This document shows positions 1 through 8,121 of a stretch of DNA of 25,534 nucleotides, in pieces. Source of the DNA: CAYXVB01 sp964467785. GTDB taxonomy: Bacteria; Bdellovibrionota; UBA1018. The position numbers and the translations under genes are program-made. The stretch lies in contig CAYXVB010000038.1 in assembly GCA_964467785.1 (NCBI GenBank), forward strand, positions 1 to 25,534, in the 5' to 3' direction. The notes below the pieces were generated by a model. That model was not told the DNA's origin, searched no databases, and saw only the letters and a list, made by a program, of their open reading frames with translations. Each line of letters opens with the position of its first letter. The stretch's first letter is position 1.

Positions 1-10
1 GCCATTTCTT

Positions 11-488
11 TTAATAGCGATTCATCACGTAGTTGACGGTCCGGATCTGATGCGGGCCGCGGCAAGAGTCGGGGGCGGACTCGTGCACGCCGATGACAAG
101 CAGGTTTTCCGGGTTGAGGATGATCGACAGGGCCCCCTCTTCAAGCTCCAGGTTGGGCGCGATGATCCGAAGGGTGGCGGACTGGAATTCCGTGCAGTTT
201 CGGCCGTCCGAACGCGGAAGGACGATGTTCATGACAGCGTCGATCNNNNNNNNNNTCGATCCGCCCATTGCTTTGACTGACGAGGCGCGCAGGATAGCGA
301 TTGCTGATGAAATCCTGCCCCGTGAGCGTGAGCGCGGGAGAGGACTGAGACAGGTCGAGTGTGGCCGTCGCGATTTCGACGGATGCGGGCAAGGTGAGAG
401 CCCGGGCTTCGGTGGAAGTGAAGACGACCGAGGCATGCGCGGCGGAGGCCAGGAAAAAGAACAATAATGCGGCGAAGGGCTTTTTCAT
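11..488 (-). CDS. Small secreted protein of unknown function, interrupted by a scaffold gap
   Basis: The first 20 residues are a clear Sec signal peptide (MKKP, hydrophobic core, AHA cleavage site). The ATG at 488 follows a GAGGAGT ribosome site at about 7 bases. The mature part alternates hydrophobic and polar residues, looks beta-rich, and has two C-terminal cysteines (NCTEF and SCRGP) that could form a disulphide in the periplasm. The reading frame changes across ten Ns. The resolved bases on both sides total 468, a multiple of three, so the true gap must be a multiple of three and cannot be ten. Both sides of the gap carry TCGATC. Overlapping these six bases restores one frame of about 153 residues, reading NGRIDAVMN across the join. 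I do not recognise the family. It is divergent from the nitroreductase-like gene. Confidence 0.7.
246..255. other. Assembly gap (10 N)
   Basis: Ten Ns lie inside the small secreted-protein gene and are flanked on both sides by TCGATC. The length is probably a placeholder; the true distance may be a 6-bp overlap. Confidence 0.95.
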
Positions 489-636
489 TTTGAATACTCC
501 TCATTTAAATTCATGGGTCGGCGTATCATGCGTGGGACGAATGGAGAATTAAGTTTGCGTCAGATTCACGTCCGCTTTCGCGTTTCCCCAGCCTGGTTGA
601 TGGTGATAGGATGGGGATCAATCTGGGGATACAAGG

Positions 637-1773
637 ATGAAGCCCACTGACACAGGACGCGTGAATCACTGGCTGGAGATCGCCCGCTGGGCGGCATCAG
701 GGGCAAATGCGCAGCCTTGGTGCGTCGATTTCGAAGAGTCCGGCTCCTCAGTCGCCATCCGGCTATCGATCGACCCCGAGTACAGGCCCCACCAGGCGAT
801 GTTGGATGTCAGAGGCGGTGCAGCGGTCATTGCGCTGGGTGCATTGGCCACCAATCTGGTCTCTTTGGCTGCGGCGGATGGTTTTGGTCTGGTTCGTCGC
901 ACGATCTCGGCTGGCGAATCCGAGGTTTCGAAGCCGGATTTCTGGAAAACTCACGTGCAGCTGGAGTTCGAAAAGGGCGCGGCCATCGGTAATCCGGTGT
1001 TTTCGCCCGAGACAATCCGTGCGCGTTGTACGGATCGGACCGCGTTTCGAGCCACGCCGATTCCTCAGGAGCTTGAGCAGTTCGTCGTATCCGCGCCCGC
1101 GCGTCATCCGGGGCTTCGTTATCATGAGTTCCGAGCAGGGGGGCAGAGGCGCCTGATCCCGGGTCTGGTCCGCATTGACACGATCCGCTGGGCGTCCTGG
1201 CCCTATTTTCGGAGCTTTCTCGAAGAAATCGGCTTTACAAGTCCCGAGCAGCATCCCGATCGGATTCCGGTTTCGCAGCTGGGCATCTCGCGCGTCGATC
1301 AACTCCTGTTGAAGACTCTCTCGCGTTGGCCCTGGCTGCATTTCCTGTTGCGTGCCGGGGGAGCCGTGATTTCCGCCAAGAAGGGGCTCTCTCATTTCGG
1401 TTCCCGCTGCGAGCGCATCGGCTTCCTCTCGGTGGGCAAGTTTGATTTCGAAGGCTTCTTCGAGATCGGTTCCTGTTTTCAGGAGATCTGGCTGGAGGCC
1501 AATCGCCAGGGCGTCGCATTTCAGCCGCTCGGGTCGCTGCTGCTTGCGCTGGGTTACTGGGAAAAAGAGCACCCCGAGGCATTTACCCGGTCCCAGGCCC
1601 GGGTGATCGAGGAAGTGACCGCCGAATTCCGGGAAAAATTCGGACTCGACCTTCGCGCACCGCTTCTGGGCTTCAGACTCGGCTATCCCACCCTGGGGAC
1701 GGAGCGCTCTCCGCGCAAGCCGTTGCTCGGGCGCTGGCGCGCAGGGCTCTTGACTCGCAAAGCCGCCACCTGA
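637..1773 (+). CDS. Nitroreductase-fold, probably FMN-binding protein
   Basis: This 378-residue protein resembles divergent nitroreductases of the kind found in the C-terminal half of Rv1355c/MoeY-like proteins. An N-terminal ARWAASGANAQPW segment (about residues 16-28) matches the flavin phosphate-binding motif usually seen as A-x-x-A-P-S-x-x-N-x-Q-P-W. A C-terminal RQGVAFQPLG segment and the tail FRLGYP...RSPRKPL are also typical. It is longer than ordinary nitroreductases (about 200 residues) and has an inserted helical region around 180-250. No signal peptide or clear membrane segment is visible, so it is probably cytoplasmic. The ATG has a short AAGG just upstream. A ThiF-like gene, the usual fusion partner of this type, is about 21 kb away on the other strand. 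The substrate is unknown. Confidence 0.6.
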   Translation: MKPTDTGRVNHWLEIARWAASGANAQPWCVDFEESGSSVAIRLSIDPEYRPHQAMLDVRGGAAVIALGALATNLVSLAAADGFGLVRRTISAGESEVSKPDFWKTHVQLEFEKGAAIGNPVFSPETIRARCTDRTAFRATPIPQELEQFVVSAPARHPGLRYHEFRAGGQRRLIPGLVRIDTIRWASWPYFRSFLEEIGFTSPEQHPDRIPVSQLGISRVDQLLLKTLSRWPWLHFLLRAGGAVISAKKGLSHFGSRCERIGFLSVGKFDFEGFFEIGSCFQEIWLEANRQGVAFQPLGSLLLALGYWEKEHPEAFTRSQARVIEEVTAEFREKFGLDLRAPLLGFRLGYPTLGTERSPRKPLLGRWRAGLLTRKAAT

Positions 1774-1833
1774 AGAGGATACGACGTCGCTATTGCGGCG
1801 CGCCGCGCGCTCACGTACAAATGTCTGTACTCT

Positions 1834-2838
1834 ATGAAAGCACTCGTTACGGGAGCCAGCGGATTCATCGGCAGCACTTTGGTGGAGCATTTGGGCAAGG
1901 CGGGCGTCGAGGTCTTCGCGCTCCTGCGCCGGACCTCGGATATTTCCAATCTGAGGGACGCCCAGTTCACGCGCGTCGAGGGTGATCTTTCCAACCGGGA
2001 GTCCCTGAATCGAGCGGTCGAAGGGATGGATTACGTCTTCCATCTCGCGGGAGCGACGATGGCCCCTTCGCGGGCGGAATTTTTTCGCCACAATGCCGAA
2101 GGCGCTCGCCTGCTTGCCGAAGCCGTCGCGAACGTGAATCCCGGCCTCAAGCGATTTGTCCATGTCTCGAGTCTCGCGGCGGCAGGTCCGGCCTCGGCCC
2201 TCGAGTCGCCCCGCGCCGAGCATGAGCCGAACCGACCGGTTTCGGACTACGGGGCGAGCAAGCTGCAAGGTGAGATCGAAGTGCTCGGTTACAAGGACCG
2301 CTTTCCGATCGCGATCGTGCGTCCGCCGATGGTCTATGGCCCCCGCGACAAAGGCGTTTACGTCGTGATCAAGACGGTTTCGCGCCGACTCGCTCCGGTG
2401 ATGAAGGGCGCGACCCCTGACGGCGCCAAGTATTACAGCTCGGTGCACGTCAAGGATCTGGTACGGGGGATCATGCAGATCGGACTCGCTGACGCCGGTC
2501 GGATCTTGTCGGGCGAGATCTTTTACGTCAATTCCGATGATGTCCATACCTATGCGCAGCTGCTTGACGCGATGGCTGGAGGCCTCGGTGTCCGCGCCTA
2601 CAAGCTGCCGGTTCCGCCCGGCGTGATCAAAGCCGCTGCTCACGGGCTTGACGCCCTTAGTAAGCTCACGAAGAAGTCCTATCCGCTCAATCCGGACAAG
2701 CTCAACGAGATCCTTCCGGACTTCTGGATCTCCACGAGCGAGAAGGCCCGCACGGTCGCGGGCTTCAAACCCGAGTTCGATCTCAAGACAGGGATGGCAG
2801 ATGCGATTCGCTGGTACAAAAAAGAAGGCTGGCTCTGA
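1834..2838 (+). CDS. NAD(P)-dependent epimerase/dehydratase (extended SDR)
   Basis: The 334-residue protein is a complete extended short-chain dehydrogenase. The Rossmann motif TGASGFIG is at residues 6-13, an acidic GDL at about 50-52, HLAGA at 70-74, the catalytic Ser in VSS at 111-113 and the Tyr/Lys pair YGASK at 139-143. The family converts nucleotide sugars or similar hydroxylated substrates with bound NAD(P). The substrate cannot be told from sequence, and the C-terminal part lacks features I could tie to GalE or RmlB. The start ATG has no Shine-Dalgarno sequence, so a leaderless or very short 5' UTR is possible. The 3' end overlaps the start proposed for the M16 peptidase by 38 bases, suggesting cotranscription. 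Confidence 0.85.
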   Translation: MKALVTGASGFIGSTLVEHLGKAGVEVFALLRRTSDISNLRDAQFTRVEGDLSNRESLNRAVEGMDYVFHLAGATMAPSRAEFFRHNAEGARLLAEAVANVNPGLKRFVHVSSLAAAGPASALESPRAEHEPNRPVSDYGASKLQGEIEVLGYKDRFPIAIVRPPMVYGPRDKGVYVVIKTVSRRLAPVMKGATPDGAKYYSSVHVKDLVRGIMQIGLADAGRILSGEIFYVNSDDVHTYAQLLDAMAGGLGVRAYKLPVPPGVIKAAAHGLDALSKLTKKSYPLNPDKLNEILPDFWISTSEKARTVAGFKPEFDLKTGMADAIRWYKKEGWL

Positions 2839-3685
2839 GGCACGCTCAAACGCGGGAATCGCGACGGCGGTCGTCGTCGTCGCGCTGCTCGGCTTCGCTT
2901 CGGTCTCCTGCGACAGGGCGCAGAATCCGCTCGGTATCGAGCTGAAGATCGAGAAGCGCAAGCTCGACAACGGGCTCAAGGTGATCTTTGTCGAGGATCA
3001 TTCGGTACCGGTCGTCAGTTATCAGACCTGGTACAAGGTGGGCTCCGTCGATGAGAAACCGGGCATCACCGGCATCTCGCATCTCTTTGAGCATCTCATG
3101 TTCAAGGGCACGCCCAAGTATGGCCCCAGGCGTTTTTTTCAAGAGCTCGAGGCCAAGGGTGCCGAGGTCAACGCCTACACCACGCGGGACTACACGGTCT
3201 ATCACCAGTCCTTCATGCCCAGCCTCCTGGAGCGGGTGATCGATATGGAGTCCGATCGGATGAGCAACCTCACGCTCGACGAGGAGGTGCTCAAGAACGA
3301 GCGCCTGGTGGTGTTCGAGGAACGTCGGCTGCGCACCGACAATTCCGCCGAGGGCAGGATTCAGGAAGCCCTCTGGGGGCTGGCGTACCGTCGGCATCCT
3401 TACAACTGGCCGGTGATCGGCTGGCCGCAGGATCTGGCGACGATCACGCTCCCTCAAGTGGTTGAGTACTACAAGACCCATTATCAGCCCGCCAACGCGA
3501 CGCTGGTCGTGACCGGCGATTTTGATCGCGATCGCACCTGGAACTGGATCAAGCAATATTATTCGCCGATCCCGGGCCGAAAGCCTCCGGGCCGAAAAGG
3601 CATCGAGCCGGAGCCGGAACAACGGGAGGAGCGTCGTCTTTCGCTTACCGACGAGGTGGCCTCTGAGCAGTTCGCGATGGCCTAG
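2801..3685 (+). pseudogene. M16 zinc peptidase, catalytic subunit: N-terminal part, cut by in-frame TAG
   Basis: N-terminal two thirds of an M16 (pitrilysin/processing-peptidase) protein. With the ATG at 2801 (AGGG about 8 bases upstream, inside the epimerase end), a basic N-region and hydrophobic stretch lead to Cys37 in a weak lipobox (ASVSC), suggesting an exported lipoprotein. The inverted zinc motif HLFEH is at residues 94-98, and the third ligand Glu is about residue 174 in NERLVVFEERR, the usual spacing. Reading stops at TAG (3683-3685) after FAMA. The same frame then continues without a break as HITSAHDEDSY through 4228, giving a normal-length protein of about 475 residues if the TAG were a sense codon. 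TAC or TAT (Tyr) would fit and needs one base change. This is either a recent nonsense mutation, a sequencing error or read-through. Confidence 0.75.
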
Positions 3686-3721
3686 CACATCACCTCGGCG
3701 CACGACGAGGATTCCTACGCG

Positions 3722-4228
3722 ATGGACGTGCTCGCCAACGTCCTCTTTGCCGGCACTTCCTCACGAGCCAATCAGCTGCTCGTCGAGCGGAAGAATGTCG
3801 CTCTGGGCGTCTCCGGTTCGTCCTATACGCCGGATTATGCCGGGCTGTTCATAATCACGGGCATGATGAAAAAGGGCGTCCCCGTCGAGGAGGCTGAAAA
3901 GCTCCTGGACCAGCTCATCCGCGAAGCGCAGGACACGCAGCTCGATCCGGAGGAAATCCGCGTCGCCGTCAAGCAGCTCACCGTGCAGGTGCTCGACAGC
4001 ATTCGCACGCCTCACGGCCTGGGTATCCTGATCGGGACGGTCGACACCATCCTGGGAGATCCCGACGGCATGTATGACGACGTGAACAAGTACCTGAAGG
4101 TCACCGCGGCGGACGTACAGCGCGTGGCCCGCAAGTACCTGGTTCCGAACAATCGCACGGTGATCACGCTCTCCCCCAAGGTGGCCGGAGCCGCGGCCGG
4201 GACGCAGGGCCGGAAAGGCGCGGAATGA
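3722..4228 (+). pseudogene. M16 zinc peptidase: C-terminal part after the in-frame TAG
   Basis: This stretch is in exactly the same frame as the preceding N-terminal part and encodes the rest of the M16 second domain (TSSRANQLLVER..., IRTPHGLGILIG..., and a terminal VARKYLVPNNRTVITLSP, typical of M16 C-terminal domains). Homology starts immediately after the TAG at 3686. The ATG at 3722 is only the first available start codon and has no convincing ribosome site. On its own it lacks the zinc site and would not be an active enzyme. Its stop overlaps the ATG of the next M16 gene (ATGA), so translational coupling into that partner would depend on ribosomes reaching this point. Confidence 0.75.
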
Positions 4229-5703
4229 TCATGAAGAAAAGGACGAGTCTGCTTTCGCTGGCGTTGGTCGGGCTGCTTCAGGCCGTCGCATCGCCTATGG
4301 TCGCTTTCGCGGTGCCCCTGCCTTCCGCTACAGCGTCTCCCGCGCCTCTCTCCGGCCCCGCCGGAATGTCGCAGCTCAAGGCGCCCGAGCTCGAGACCTT
4401 GCCCAACGGCCTCACAGTCGCGTGGTTCACCCGGAGCGCCTTGCCGATGGTGGACATCAGTCTGATCGTCAAGTCGGGATTTCGGGATGACCCGGTTGGC
4501 CGGACGGGCACGGCCGAAATGGTCTCGGCCCTGCTGGACCGCGGCGCCGGAGGAATGAGCGCCAAGGAGTTGGGGCGCGCCGTCGAGTCGCTCGGCGCGA
4601 GCCGGTTTTCGAGCGCGGATGACGATACTTTCAGTGTCGGACTGCACGGACTCGCCGAGGACGGACCTCGCTTGGCCGAGATCCTCGCAAAGATGACCCT
4701 GCAACCGGCCTTCGATGCGACTGAGATCGAGCGCGAGCGGGACCGGATGATCGATCATTGGAGCCATGTCTCCGATTACGCCGAGAGCCTGGCCGGCTTG
4801 GTCTTTTATCGCGCGATGCGCTCCGGCTCGAGTTATGGTCGCGGCAATTTCCTATCCATCGCGGAACTCCGTCGGATCGGTCGCGCGGACTTGATCGCCT
4901 ATCACAAAGCCCATTTCGTTCCCGGCAACTCGCTGCTCCTGGTCGTGGGCAAGGTCGATCGGCCGCGGTTGAGGGCCGACCTGCTTACGTATTTTGGCGA
5001 TCCCGCGAAGTGGAGCGGCGGCCTCCCTGGGCGAGACTGGAAAAACTACACGGATCCCAAGCTTCATCCCCGGAAAGGAGAGATCCTGGTCGTGCATCGT
5101 CCAGGCCTCGCGCAGGCGCAAGTGCGCCTGGGGCTCAAGGCGCCGCTCATTCAGTCTCCCGATCATTACCCGCTCATGGTGGCCAATGCCATGCTGGGCG
5201 AGTACTTCAACAGCCGCCTCAATTCCATCATCCGCGACAAGCTCGGTCTGACTTATTCGATTGGTAGCGGCTTCACCTTCAGCCGGGACTTCGCCAGCTT
5301 CACGATCGCGTCGAGCACGCGCAATGAGTCGGTGGGGCAGTTAGTTCGAAAGACGGTGGATGTGCTCCGGGAGCTTCGTCGCGGTCCCGTGCCGGTGGAG
5401 GAGACCCGCATGGCTCGAGATTATCTGCTCGGTCAGTTCACATTGGCGCACGCGACCCAGGGCGCTGTGGCCGCGCGCTGGCTGCGCACCCAATACTACG
5501 GTCTCGGTGATTCGTACCTCAATGGTTTCTCCGCCGAGGTCGCCAAGGTAAACTCGCCGGAGGTGATCGGGGCGCTCAACCGCCATCTCGATCCCGAGCG
5601 CCTGGTCATCGTCGTCGCGGGCGATGCTCCGGAGATCGAAAAGAGTCTCAAGGCCGCCAAGCTCGGTCCGGTGCGCCGGATCGGGGTCAAGGATCTGCTC
5701 TGA
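4225..5703 (+). CDS. M16-family peptidase partner subunit without zinc site, exported
   Basis: This 492-residue protein has an N-terminal signal peptide (basic MKKR, hydrophobic core, AFA cleavage site near residue 29) and the two-domain M16 fold (ETLPNGLTVAWF near the start; LGLTYSIGSGF and FTLAHATQG segments in the second half). At the place of the HxxEH zinc motif it reads TAEMVSALL, so all metal ligands are lost. Catalytic/non-catalytic M16 pairs encoded side by side are well known; the inactive partner helps shape the substrate chamber, here presumably in the periplasm. An AAAGG ribosome site precedes ATG 4225, which overlaps the upstream stop by 4 bases; ATG 4231 is an alternative start. 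If the upstream catalytic gene is truly broken, this subunit would lack its local partner. Confidence 0.85.
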   Translation: MIMKKRTSLLSLALVGLLQAVASPMVAFAVPLPSATASPAPLSGPAGMSQLKAPELETLPNGLTVAWFTRSALPMVDISLIVKSGFRDDPVGRTGTAEMVSALLDRGAGGMSAKELGRAVESLGASRFSSADDDTFSVGLHGLAEDGPRLAEILAKMTLQPAFDATEIERERDRMIDHWSHVSDYAESLAGLVFYRAMRSGSSYGRGNFLSIAELRRIGRADLIAYHKAHFVPGNSLLLVVGKVDRPRLRADLLTYFGDPAKWSGGLPGRDWKNYTDPKLHPRKGEILVVHRPGLAQAQVRLGLKAPLIQSPDHYPLMVANAMLGEYFNSRLNSIIRDKLGLTYSIGSGFTFSRDFASFTIASSTRNESVGQLVRKTVDVLRELRRGPVPVEETRMARDYLLGQFTLAHATQGAVAARWLRTQYYGLGDSYLNGFSAEVAKVNSPEVIGALNRHLDPERLVIVVAGDAPEIEKSLKAAKLGPVRRIGVKDLL

Positions 5704-5727
5704 GTTGGGGGATCTGCTTTGTGAATG

Positions 5728-7638
5728 TCATTGGGAGAGGCCTTTCCCGAACGTGAGCAGATTGGCTTGCTCCTGCTGGATCCGAAACTGCTCGGCCGGG
5801 AATTGCTGGCTGATCGAGCTGACCGTTTCTTTCCACAGTTTTTCGGCCGCGCCAAAACGCGTTTTCGTTTCGTCATCGGACACCAGGTCCGCATTGGCCG
5901 GGATCCCGTAGGTACCGCGCGCGCTGATCAGGCGTTCTCGTCTCAGGTCGAGAAAGAGGGCGTTCAGCTGTAGGCGCTGGGAGAGGTGGACGTCCTTGAG
6001 CAGCGCTTCCGCGACTTTGTCGCTGAGCTCGCCGCGCATGAGTTGCAGGCGCCGGGAAGCGAGCAGAAAGAAATGTCCCGAAATGATCGATCGGTCTCTC
6101 GGGTTTGCCGTCACGACCTGCGCGTAGATCTCCGCCTCTCGTGAGGGGACGAGCGCGCTTTCCCAATCGGAGTAGCTCGTTTTCGGAAACTTGGGATACC
6201 GGCTGAGCGCGGCGAAGGCCGCCTCGAGCTTGGAGGCCGGAGGATCGAAACGGGATTCCGTTTCGGGACGGAGGAGGCCCGAAAGAGCCAAGGATTCAAA
6301 CACGCCACGAGGCGTGACGGCTTGTTGGTTTTGAAGCGGATGCGCGGGACCGAACACCGACTGCAGAGTGTGCAGCGTTGCGGTCGCGCAGTTGTTGTCG
6401 AAGAAATAATATCGCCCGCCGTACTCCCAATAGATTTCGAGCAGGTGCTTGACGTAGAGCGCGCGTTCGGACTCCGTGAGCTGAAGGGGGTAGCTCGAGA
6501 GGACTCGGCTTTCGATGCGGCCGTATTCGTTCAGGATATCGCTGAGTCGGTAAGCCAGCAGTTCCATCGGATAGCGGCCAGTCAGGCCGTCCCAGGTGTC
6601 GTAGCGCTGCGTTTGGCTCGTGGCGCGGAAACCCAAGACGACATGGTATTTCTCGTCCTTGAGGCAGTCAGGACCCGGGACCGGGCGATGCGGGGCGCAC
6701 TGGATGAGCCGTATCATCGAATGTCCCCAGCGGCTTGCGGCTTCTTTTCCCTCGCCGGCGAGAAGGTAATGGACCTGATAGATCCGCGAAGGATCGAGCT
6801 CCGTCCGCGCCAAAGTATTTTGCAGATAGATCGAGTTCCCTTTCCCGCATTCGCCCGCGTGCGGAGAGAGCCCGAAGTGCTCCGAAAGGAACTGGTAGAG
6901 GGCTGGGCGCCGGCATCCGTATCGGGGATCGAGCAGGAAATATTCCATATTGACCGCGAACGCTTCCTGGCGGTCCGAGCGCTCGTAGGCGTCCACGGTT
7001 CTTCGGGATGTGAGGTAAGTGAGGCTCAGGCCTTTGAACGGCTGATGATCGGAAATGAGTCCGCGAATGGCTTGGATCTCGCTGCAGGCGGAGGAGTTTG
7101 ACTCCGCACCGATTCGGCATCTTTCCAGCTGAAAGGCCTCCGCTTCGTCGAGTGGACGGGTGAAGTCGTAAGCATGCGCCAGCTCGTGGATCAGGTACGC
7201 CATCGCGAATCGATAGACCGTGCCATGGCGGCACCCGAGATCGCGGGAAGCGGATTCGCCCTTTCGGATCTCGTCCAGGAGCGCTCGCTCGAGCACGAGC
7301 TCACCTCGATTTTTGTTCCAGGTGAAGATGTTGGCGTAAGCCATGAGCCGCTCTGGAGCGCCAGAGCCAGGCTCACTGGAGCAAAGGCTTGCCGGGTCGA
7401 ACTGGTGTGAGAGCTTTTCGAAGCCAACTGTGACCGGCCTTCCGATCCTCCGCGTGAACTTGGGGGGGAGCACTCCGCTCACTCGTGCCAGAAAAGCCTG
7501 GGCGGCCTCGCGGTCCGCGGTTTCGAGCGCGCTCATCGTATTCGGGGCCAGCTCAAGCCGGAATTCAACGGCATGTGCCGCGGCGTTCAGGCTGAACAGA
7601 GTCATGAGACCTAAAGCGAGTCGCAGGATTTGGCGCAT
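5728..7638 (-). CDS. Secreted HExxH-domain plus DUF4105 (Lnb N-terminal-like) protein
   Basis: I start at ATG 7638 because it opens a good signal peptide (MRQ..., cleavage near AHA at 21-23) behind a GGGGT ribosome site; the longer frame reads back through a terminator hairpin. The 636-residue protein has an N-terminal domain with a zinc-peptidase HELAH motif at about 151-155 and a candidate third ligand in QEAFA near residue 225. A C-terminal DUF4105 domain follows, with WGHS at 304-307 and NNC at 415-417, the His and Cys expected for a permuted NlpC/P60-like fold. DUF4105 is the periplasmic domain named after Lnb, and such proteins recur in Bdellovibrio-type genomes. Periplasmic or secreted hydrolysis of an envelope component is plausible; the substrate is unknown. 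It converges on the M16 gene with 24 bases between stops. Confidence 0.75.
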   Translation of the reverse strand: MRQILRLALGLMTLFSLNAAAHAVEFRLELAPNTMSALETADREAAQAFLARVSGVLPPKFTRRIGRPVTVGFEKLSHQFDPASLCSSEPGSGAPERLMAYANIFTWNKNRGELVLERALLDEIRKGESASRDLGCRHGTVYRFAMAYLIHELAHAYDFTRPLDEAEAFQLERCRIGAESNSSACSEIQAIRGLISDHQPFKGLSLTYLTSRRTVDAYERSDRQEAFAVNMEYFLLDPRYGCRRPALYQFLSEHFGLSPHAGECGKGNSIYLQNTLARTELDPSRIYQVHYLLAGEGKEAASRWGHSMIRLIQCAPHRPVPGPDCLKDEKYHVVLGFRATSQTQRYDTWDGLTGRYPMELLAYRLSDILNEYGRIESRVLSSYPLQLTESERALYVKHLLEIYWEYGGRYYFFDNNCATATLHTLQSVFGPAHPLQNQQAVTPRGVFESLALSGLLRPETESRFDPPASKLEAAFAALSRYPKFPKTSYSDWESALVPSREAEIYAQVVTANPRDRSIISGHFFLLASRRLQLMRGELSDKVAEALLKDVHLSQRLQLNALFLDLRRERLISARGTYGIPANADLVSDDETKTRFGAAEKLWKETVSSISQQFPAEQFRIQQEQANLLTFGKGLSQ

Positions 7639-7660
7639 AAAGACCCCGATTTTCTTCGAA

Positions 7661-7724
7661 GCGAAATAAAGTCGAGTGATCGGGCCGCACCGGCTCAACT
7701 GGGCCGGTCCGGTCCGATCACTCG
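7661..7724 (-). terminator. Strong hairpin terminator after the small secreted-protein gene
   Basis: Two 22-base arms (7673-7694 and 7703-7724) pair with only two mismatches around an 8-base loop. On the minus strand the hairpin is followed by ACTTTATTT. It lies 11 bases past the stop of the small gene and ahead of the DUF4105 gene, so the latter is either read through weakly or has its own promoter. Confidence 0.75.
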
Positions 7725-7735
7725 GAAGAGCCTTA

Positions 7736-8038
7736 TTATTCCTGGGAGGTGATGAGTAGGACGGCGAGAGCCTCGTCGCTGAGGTCTCTTGCGGCATCGT
7801 TCCCGATGCTCTTGGCCATCTCGGCGCGCTTCTCCTCGAGCTTGGCGCGAAGCTCTTCCGAAGGAGCTTGTTTGCTTTGGATCATTACAACCGCCTGTTC
7901 GGCGATTTGCGAGTTTTCGACTTCAAAGCGCCCGATCTGGGTTCCGTTCCAGCCTGAGTAGGAGGCGGCCAGCGCGGAGGCGGAGGTCAGGGTTACGGTC
8001 ACGAGGGCCAACATCGAGGTCCATTTGTTCTTGTTCAT
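7736..8038 (-). CDS. Small secreted protein of unknown function
   Basis: This 100-residue protein starts at ATG 8038, chosen because AAGGAAAA lies 5-10 bases upstream and the next residues form a signal peptide (MNKNKW, hydrophobic core, ALA cleavage at about residue 24). The mature part, about 75 residues, has a short N-terminal segment (SGWNGTQIGRFEVEN) and a highly charged helical middle (EELRAKLEEKRAEMAK). It has no cysteines and no recognised domain. The gene follows the TPR/winged-helix regulator by 83 bases in the same direction and ends just before a strong terminator, so it may be the last gene of that transcript. It could be a small periplasmic adaptor or an export target of the neighbouring protease; nothing in the sequence decides this. 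Confidence 0.7.
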   Translation of the reverse strand: MNKNKWTSMLALVTVTLTSASALAASYSGWNGTQIGRFEVENSQIAEQAVVMIQSKQAPSEELRAKLEEKRAEMAKSIGNDAARDLSDEALAVLLITSQE

Positions 8039-8121
8039 ACGTTTTCCTTTCAAGCAGTCTTGCTGCGTGAGGAGGAAAATACTTGGACCCGGTCGAAAAC
8101 ACTCTTCCACAAGTCTTCCGT

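Noticed and set aside
2648..2800. Extension of the M16 peptidase upstream to 2648
   Set aside because: The extra residues are an Arg/Ser-rich shadow of the epimerase frame; ATG 2801 gives a lipoprotein-like signal with a ribosome site.
763..2979. A 738-codon open frame on the minus strand opposite the nitroreductase-like and epimerase genes
   Set aside because: It is antisense to two genes with clear family motifs, its translation is low-complexity and rich in Arg/Gly/His without domain signal, and long antisense frames are expected in GC-rich DNA.
5745..5765. Short imperfect palindrome GGGAGAGGCCTTTCCC near the convergent M16/DUF4105 ends as a terminator
   Set aside because: It lies inside the DUF4105 coding end, has no T-run on either strand and has mismatches at the centre.
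7639..7797. N-terminal extension of the DUF4105 protein to 7797
   Set aside because: It would run through a strong terminator hairpin and into the preceding small gene; ATG 7638 opens a proper signal peptide.
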